From contig NZ_CP009455.1 in the NCBI RefSeq assembly GCF_000759535.1, forward strand, positions 1,240,001 to 1,304,000: 64,000 nt of DNA. Direction: 5' to 3'. The notes under the pieces were generated by a model, which worked only from the letters and a program-made list of their open reading frames with translations, made no database searches and was not told the origin of the DNA. How positions within the stretch are numbered: the first letter of the stretch is position 1; each line of letters opens with the position of its first letter. A program made the position numbers and the translations under genes. This document shows, piece after piece, positions 60,690 to 64,000 of the stretch. This DNA comes from Pseudomonas cremoricolorata. Lineage in GTDB: Bacteria > Pseudomonadota > Gammaproteobacteria > Pseudomonadales > Pseudomonadaceae.

Positions 60690-62090
60690 ATGACTGAAGT
60701 TGCCCTGGACACCGCAACCCCACGCGCACCGTCTGTAATCCGGCTGCTGCTCGACAAACTCGGCGTGGCCTACCGCGAAGTGCCGGACCACTTTGCGCTG
60801 CCTGCCGCTGCCAAGGTGCAGGCGATTCTGCTCGACGACGAAGTCGGCGCGTTGATGGTGCTGTTCCCGCAGAGCCAGTTGCTCGACCTCCAGCGCCTTC
60901 AAGAGCTGACCGGACGCAGCCTGCTGGCGGTGCGCGGCGCTCGCCTGAAAACCATGCTCGACAAGCACGGCCTCAAGGCGCTACCCGGCATCCCGGCCCT
61001 GACCAGTTCGCCCTGCCTGTATGAACAGAGCCTGCTTGCGCTCGACGCGGTGTTGCTGCAGTCCGGGGAAACCGGTTTATGGCTGGAGCTTGAGCGCGAC
61101 GTCTTCAAGCGCCTGCTGAGCAAGGCCAGCGCCGGCAGCTTCGGCGAACACGTGCGACTGATCCAACCCAGTTTCGATCGTCTCAATGACAACCCCCGAG
61201 AAATCACACACGCCGTGCAGGTGTTCACCGCACGGCGTATCCAGCAGCGCCTGCAGCAGACCATCGAGATTCCGCCGCTGGCCGACACCGCGCAGAAGAT
61301 CATCAAGCTGCGGGTCGACCCCAACGCCAGTGTCGACGACATCACGGGTGTGGTCGAAACCGATCCTGCACTGGCGGCGCAGGTGGTGAGCTGGGCGGCG
61401 TCGCCCTACTACGCATCGCCTGGAAAGATTCGCTCGGTGGAGGACGCCATCGTCCGTGTGCTGGGCTTTGATCTGGTCATCAACCTGGCGCTGGGCTTGG
61501 CCCTGGGCAAGACCATGAGCCTGCCCAAGGACCAGCCGGAACACATGACCCCCTACTGGCAACAAGCGATCTACACCGCTGCCGTCATCGAGGGCCTGAC
61601 CCGGGCAATGCCACGCCCCTCACGCCCGGAAGCCGGCCTTACCTACCTGGCAGGCCTGCTGCACAACTTCGGTTATCTGTTGCTGGCCCATGTGTTTCCG
61701 CCGCATTTCTCGCTGATCTGCCGCCACCTCGAGGTCAACCCGCACCTGAGCCACACCTACGTGGAACAGCATCTGCTGGACATCAATCGCGAACAGATGG
61801 GTGCCTGGCTGATGAAGCTGTGGGACATGCCGGAAGAAATCTGTACCGCGCTGCGCTTTCAGGACGATGCCAGCTACGACGGCGAGTACGCGGCATACCC
61901 GAACCTGGTGTGCCTGGCCAATCGCCTGCTGCGCACGCGTGGCATCGGTGCCGGACCGCAGAAACCGATTCCTGACCAACTGCTGAGCCGTCTGGGGCTT
62001 TCGCAGGACAAGGCCGAGGACGTGGTGAGCAAGGTGCTCGATGCCGAAGCGCTGCTGCGCGAGCTGGCCTCGCAATTCAACACGCCGTAA
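60690..62090 (+). CDS. YbaK-like domain fused to HDOD signalling domain
   Basis: The 466-residue protein has two parts. Residues about 12-150 resemble the YbaK/aminoacyl-tRNA deacylase fold (LDKLGVAYREVPDHFALPAAAKVQAILLDDE, with later MVLFPQSQLLDL). Residues about 190-400 form an HDOD domain (IPPLADTAQKIIKLRVDP, VVETDPALAAQVVSWAASPY, LTYLAGLLHNFGYLLL). HDOD is a non-catalytic relative of HD domains used as a signalling platform. The gene is single, between recG and an opposite gene. Confidence 0.85.
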   Translation: MTEVALDTATPRAPSVIRLLLDKLGVAYREVPDHFALPAAAKVQAILLDDEVGALMVLFPQSQLLDLQRLQELTGRSLLAVRGARLKTMLDKHGLKALPGIPALTSSPCLYEQSLLALDAVLLQSGETGLWLELERDVFKRLLSKASAGSFGEHVRLIQPSFDRLNDNPREITHAVQVFTARRIQQRLQQTIEIPPLADTAQKIIKLRVDPNASVDDITGVVETDPALAAQVVSWAASPYYASPGKIRSVEDAIVRVLGFDLVINLALGLALGKTMSLPKDQPEHMTPYWQQAIYTAAVIEGLTRAMPRPSRPEAGLTYLAGLLHNFGYLLLAHVFPPHFSLICRHLEVNPHLSHTYVEQHLLDINREQMGAWLMKLWDMPEEICTALRFQDDASYDGEYAAYPNLVCLANRLLRTRGIGAGPQKPIPDQLLSRLGLSQDKAEDVVSKVLDAEALLRELASQFNTP

Positions 62091-62108
62091 ATCCAGCGTC
62101 CCGATCGA

Positions 62109-62483
62109 TCAGGCTTTCTTGCGCGGCTTGAGGTACTTCATCAGGTTCTGGAACCACATCACCAGCGCGGGATTGCCCTTGATCTGGATGTGCTTGTCTT
62201 GAATGCCCTGCATGAACGCCAGTTGCTTGTTGCTGGCTTGCAAGGTGGCGTAGCCGTAGGCGGCATCCTTGAAGGCGATGGCGAACGCTGGCTGCGGATG
62301 CACGCCCGCCTTGCTGCTCACGCGCTGGTCGCGAACGAAGAAATGCCGCGCGATCTTGCCGTCGAGGGTCTGCATCTGGAACACAAGGTCCTTGTCAGCC
62401 AACTGCTGCTGAAAAGCGGGGTTGTTACGGCTGGCCCTGGCCATCAGCAGGCCCATGGCCCAGAGCAGGAAACGAAACTTCAT
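62109..62483 (-). CDS. SCP2-like sterol/lipid-binding-fold protein
   Basis: The 124-residue protein has an SCP2-like pattern in its second half (AFAIAFKDAAYGYATLQASN, then IKGNPALVMWFQNLMKYLKPR), a fold that in general binds lipids in a hydrophobic tunnel. It starts with a short hydrophobic helix (FRFLLWAMGLLMA) that may anchor it. GAGAAG is upstream of the ATG at 62483. Function unknown; convergent with the HDOD gene, 18 nt apart. Confidence 0.65.
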   Translation of the reverse strand: MKFRFLLWAMGLLMARASRNNPAFQQQLADKDLVFQMQTLDGKIARHFFVRDQRVSSKAGVHPQPAFAIAFKDAAYGYATLQASNKQLAFMQGIQDKHIQIKGNPALVMWFQNLMKYLKPRKKA

Positions 62484-62582
62484 CAAGGCTTCTCGGCTTC
62501 AAAGTGACTGAAACCGCGATTCTATCCGCAAAAATCAATGTGTATAGGGACTTTCGTGCCAGCGGCAGCGCATCAACACAAA

Positions 62583-62599
62583 GGGCGCCCAAGGCGCCC
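62583..62599 (-). terminator. Hairpin terminator after the HU gene
   Basis: GGGCGCC (62583-62589) pairs with GGCGCCC (62593-62599) around CAA; on the minus strand TTTGTGTTG follows. Lies about 30 nt after the HU stop. Confidence 0.6.
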
Positions 62600-62627
62600 G
62601 CTTGCTGACGGGGAAAGCTGAAGAACG

Positions 62628-62969
62628 CTAGGTGGCGGATTTGCCAGTCTTGCCTGTGGCGCCTTTCTTGCGCGACGCGCTGGCAGCACCCTGCGCTGGC
62701 ACGGCGACCGTGTCCTTGAGCAGCTTTCCGGGTTTGAAGGCAACGGTGTTGGTGGCTCTGATCTGCACCGGCTCGCCGGTCTGAGGATTCTTGCCCGTGC
62801 GCGCGCCGCGGTGACGTTTCTCGAACGTACCGAAACCGACCAGGGTCACCGATTCTTTGGCAACTGCTGCCGTGATCGAGTCGAGAATGGCATTGAGCAC
62901 GTGGTTGCCCATTTCCTTGGTGAGGTCGGTTTTCTCGGCAATGACGCCGGCCAAATCGGGTTTACGCAT
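62628..62969 (-). CDS. HU-family DNA-binding protein with basic C-terminal tail
   Basis: The 113-residue protein contains the HU/IHF fold (MRKPDLAGVIAEKTDLTKEM; VTLVGFGTFEKRHRGARTGK; NPQTGEPVQIRATNTVAFKP), about 90 residues, followed by a 20-residue Ala/Lys/Gly-rich tail (AASASRKKGATGKTGKSAT) beyond the normal HU end. HU proteins bend and compact DNA. The tail may strengthen DNA binding. It is probably one of several HU-like genes in the genome. Confidence 0.9.
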   Translation of the reverse strand: MRKPDLAGVIAEKTDLTKEMGNHVLNAILDSITAAVAKESVTLVGFGTFEKRHRGARTGKNPQTGEPVQIRATNTVAFKPGKLLKDTVAVPAQGAASASRKKGATGKTGKSAT

Positions 62970-63285
62970 AATGATGCCTCGTAGACGGGTTTTTGTTGTT
63001 ATGCCGTACTGCCAGTAACGCGACGCTGACAGCGCCGACAGGCTCTAGCCTGCGGTAGGCGGATTTGAGAATGGCACGCCCCATTGGACCGCGCCAGTGG
63101 CCGCCGGGGCCTTGTCGCTTAGAGGTAATGGCATAGATGCCATACAGCACTGTTTTTCCGCCAAAGCGCCGCTCAGGCCATGGGCAGTACTCCTGTGATC
63201 GACGCGCCAGCACCGCACCGGAGTCTGGAAAGCCAGGCGAACATGCTAAGCTCGTCGCCTCTGTGGCCTGTATCAGCGTACCGAC
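62970..63285. other. Intergenic region between HU and ubiC
   Basis: No gene is seen in these 316 nt. It holds the HU promoter (minus) and the ubiC promoter (plus). A 6-bp inverted repeat ATGGCA-TAGA-TGCCAT occurs at 63128-63143 and may be an operator; its binder is unknown. Confidence 0.4.
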
Positions 63286-63843
63286 GTGCCCGACGACATT
63301 TCGCAAGTAACCGCCCTTCAGTGGCTGACCCCCGCACAGCTGGCAGGCGACCTCGATGCGCACCTGCTCGACTGGCTGTTCGATGAAGGTTCACTTACCC
63401 GCCGCCTGAGCCAACTGGCCGACCAGCAGTTCTCCGTCACCCCTTTGCGTGAAGGCTGGCAAGCATTGCGGGCCGACGAATGCGCAGCCTTGGGCATTGT
63501 GCCAGGTGCTGAAGGTTGGGTACGCGAGGTCTACCTGCGCGGCCATGGCCAGCCTTGGGTGTTTGCCCGCAGCGTGGCGGCGCGCAGCGCGCTGGAGCGC
63601 GGCGGGCTCGACCTGCAGACGCTGGGGACACGCTCGCTGGGCGAGCTGCTGTTCTGTGACCAGGCATTCGTGCGCCATCCGCTGCAGGCCTGCCAGTACC
63701 CACCCGCCTGGCTGCCTGCCGACGCGCCCCAACAACACCTGTGGGCACGCCGCTCGCGCTTCGAGCGCGAGGGCCTGAGCCTGCTGGTGGCTGAAATCTT
63801 CCTGCCCGCCCTCTGGCGCGCGGCCGACAAGGACGCTCGTTGA
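63286..63843 (+). CDS. ubiC: Chorismate lyase
   Basis: The 185-residue protein matches UbiC ([14 protein letters not shown] near residue 28; [40 protein letters not shown] end). It converts chorismate to 4-hydroxybenzoate and pyruvate, the first step of ubiquinone synthesis. The start is a GTG at 63286 without a clear ribosome site. Its stop overlaps the ubiA start (TGATG). Confidence 0.93.
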   Translation: MPDDISQVTALQWLTPAQLAGDLDAHLLDWLFDEGSLTRRLSQLADQQFSVTPLREGWQALRADECAALGIVPGAEGWVREVYLRGHGQPWVFARSVAARSALERGGLDLQTLGTRSLGELLFCDQAFVRHPLQACQYPPAWLPADAPQQHLWARRSRFEREGLSLLVAEIFLPALWRAADKDAR

Positions 63844-64000
63844 TGTACCTGCAACTGCTCAAATCGCTCAACCGTCTGCACCCGCGTGCCTGGGATTTCA
63901 TTCAACTGAGCCGCATGGATCGCCCGATCGGCATCTACCTGCTGCTGTGGCCAACCCTGTCTGCGGTGTGGATCGCCGGTAACGGCGCACCCACCCTGGC
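63843..64000 (+). CDS. ubiA: 4-hydroxybenzoate octaprenyltransferase (5' part; continues past the window)
   Basis: The first 52 residues begin [20 protein letters not shown] and contain [22 protein letters not shown], the start of the first membrane helix of UbiA. It prenylates 4-hydroxybenzoate, following UbiC. The frame is open to the window edge. Confidence 0.92.
   Translation, partial: MYLQLLKSLNRLHPRAWDFIQLSRMDRPIGIYLLLWPTLSAVWIAGNGAPTL

Overview
This window is chromosomal DNA of a fluorescent pseudomonad. Gene content and order (amaA-amaB-LysR-hglS, rep-xpt, dadX-dadA-dadR, rpmB-rpmG, radC/coaBC-dut-algC-argB, pyrE/crc, rph/yicC-gmk, rpoZ-spoT-ridA, exbB-exbD-tonB, oxyR-recG, ubiC-ubiA) and high-GC codon use point to the Pseudomonas putida group. 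The D-lysine/L-pipecolate genes (amaA, amaB, hglS) lying next to rep are what I remember from P. putida KT2440. That assignment rests on recognition, not on a database search. I saw no phage, insertion sequence, plasmid, CRISPR array, tRNA or rRNA. The window is almost entirely core genome, densely coded on both strands.

Layout. 1-3.7 kb: a FUSC-type efflux gene running off the left edge behind its MarR regulator, a Sel1-repeat protein and a shortened WYL-type regulator. 3.7-7.4 kb: an ABC importer (permease, ATPase, binding protein) with a TauD-like dioxygenase, the typical layout of a sulfonate or sulfate-ester scavenging operon. 7.6-13.1 kb: amaA, amaB, a divergent LysR regulator and hglS, carrying L-pipecolate to 2-aminoadipate and 2-oxoadipate to 2-hydroxyglutarate. 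13.2-21.6 kb: MATE exporter, GGDEF-EAL protein, Rep helicase, Xpt, a CoA-transferase/hydrolase and cytochrome c5. 21.7-34 kb: amino-acid and polyamine catabolism (PauR-like repressor, DadX, DadA, DadR, a PauB/OrdL-like oxidase, KauB, a cupin) mixed with a MocR-type regulator, a PLD-family lipoprotein and an MFS transporter.

34.2-43.6 kb: a small I78-like protein, ribosomal proteins L33 and L28, an orphan peptide-binding protein, RadC, then coaBC-dut-algC-argB followed by a tightly packed trio of lipoproteins (CsgG-like, DUF4810-like, DUF799/GNA1162-like). 43.7-54 kb: pyrE/crc, rph/yicC-gmk, an APC permease, a LysR regulator, rpoZ-spoT-ridA. 54.3-64 kb: a YeeZ-like SDR, exbB-exbD-tonB, oxyR-recG, a YbaK-HDOD fusion protein, an SCP2-like protein, an HU protein, ubiC and the start of ubiA.

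The metabolic theme is scavenging of nitrogen, carbon and sulfur (D-lysine/pipecolate, D-alanine, polyamines, organosulfur compounds) next to global regulators (Crc, SpoT, OxyR, DadR). Nothing here is clearly a new defence or mobile system. The best candidates for under-described biology are the three-lipoprotein cassette at 41.8-43.6 kb, the regulator at 3.1-3.7 kb that appears to have lost its WYL domain, the YbaK-HDOD fusion at 60.7-62.1 kb, the cytoplasmic I78-like mini-protein at 34.2 kb, and several perfect inverted repeats in leaders of catabolic genes.
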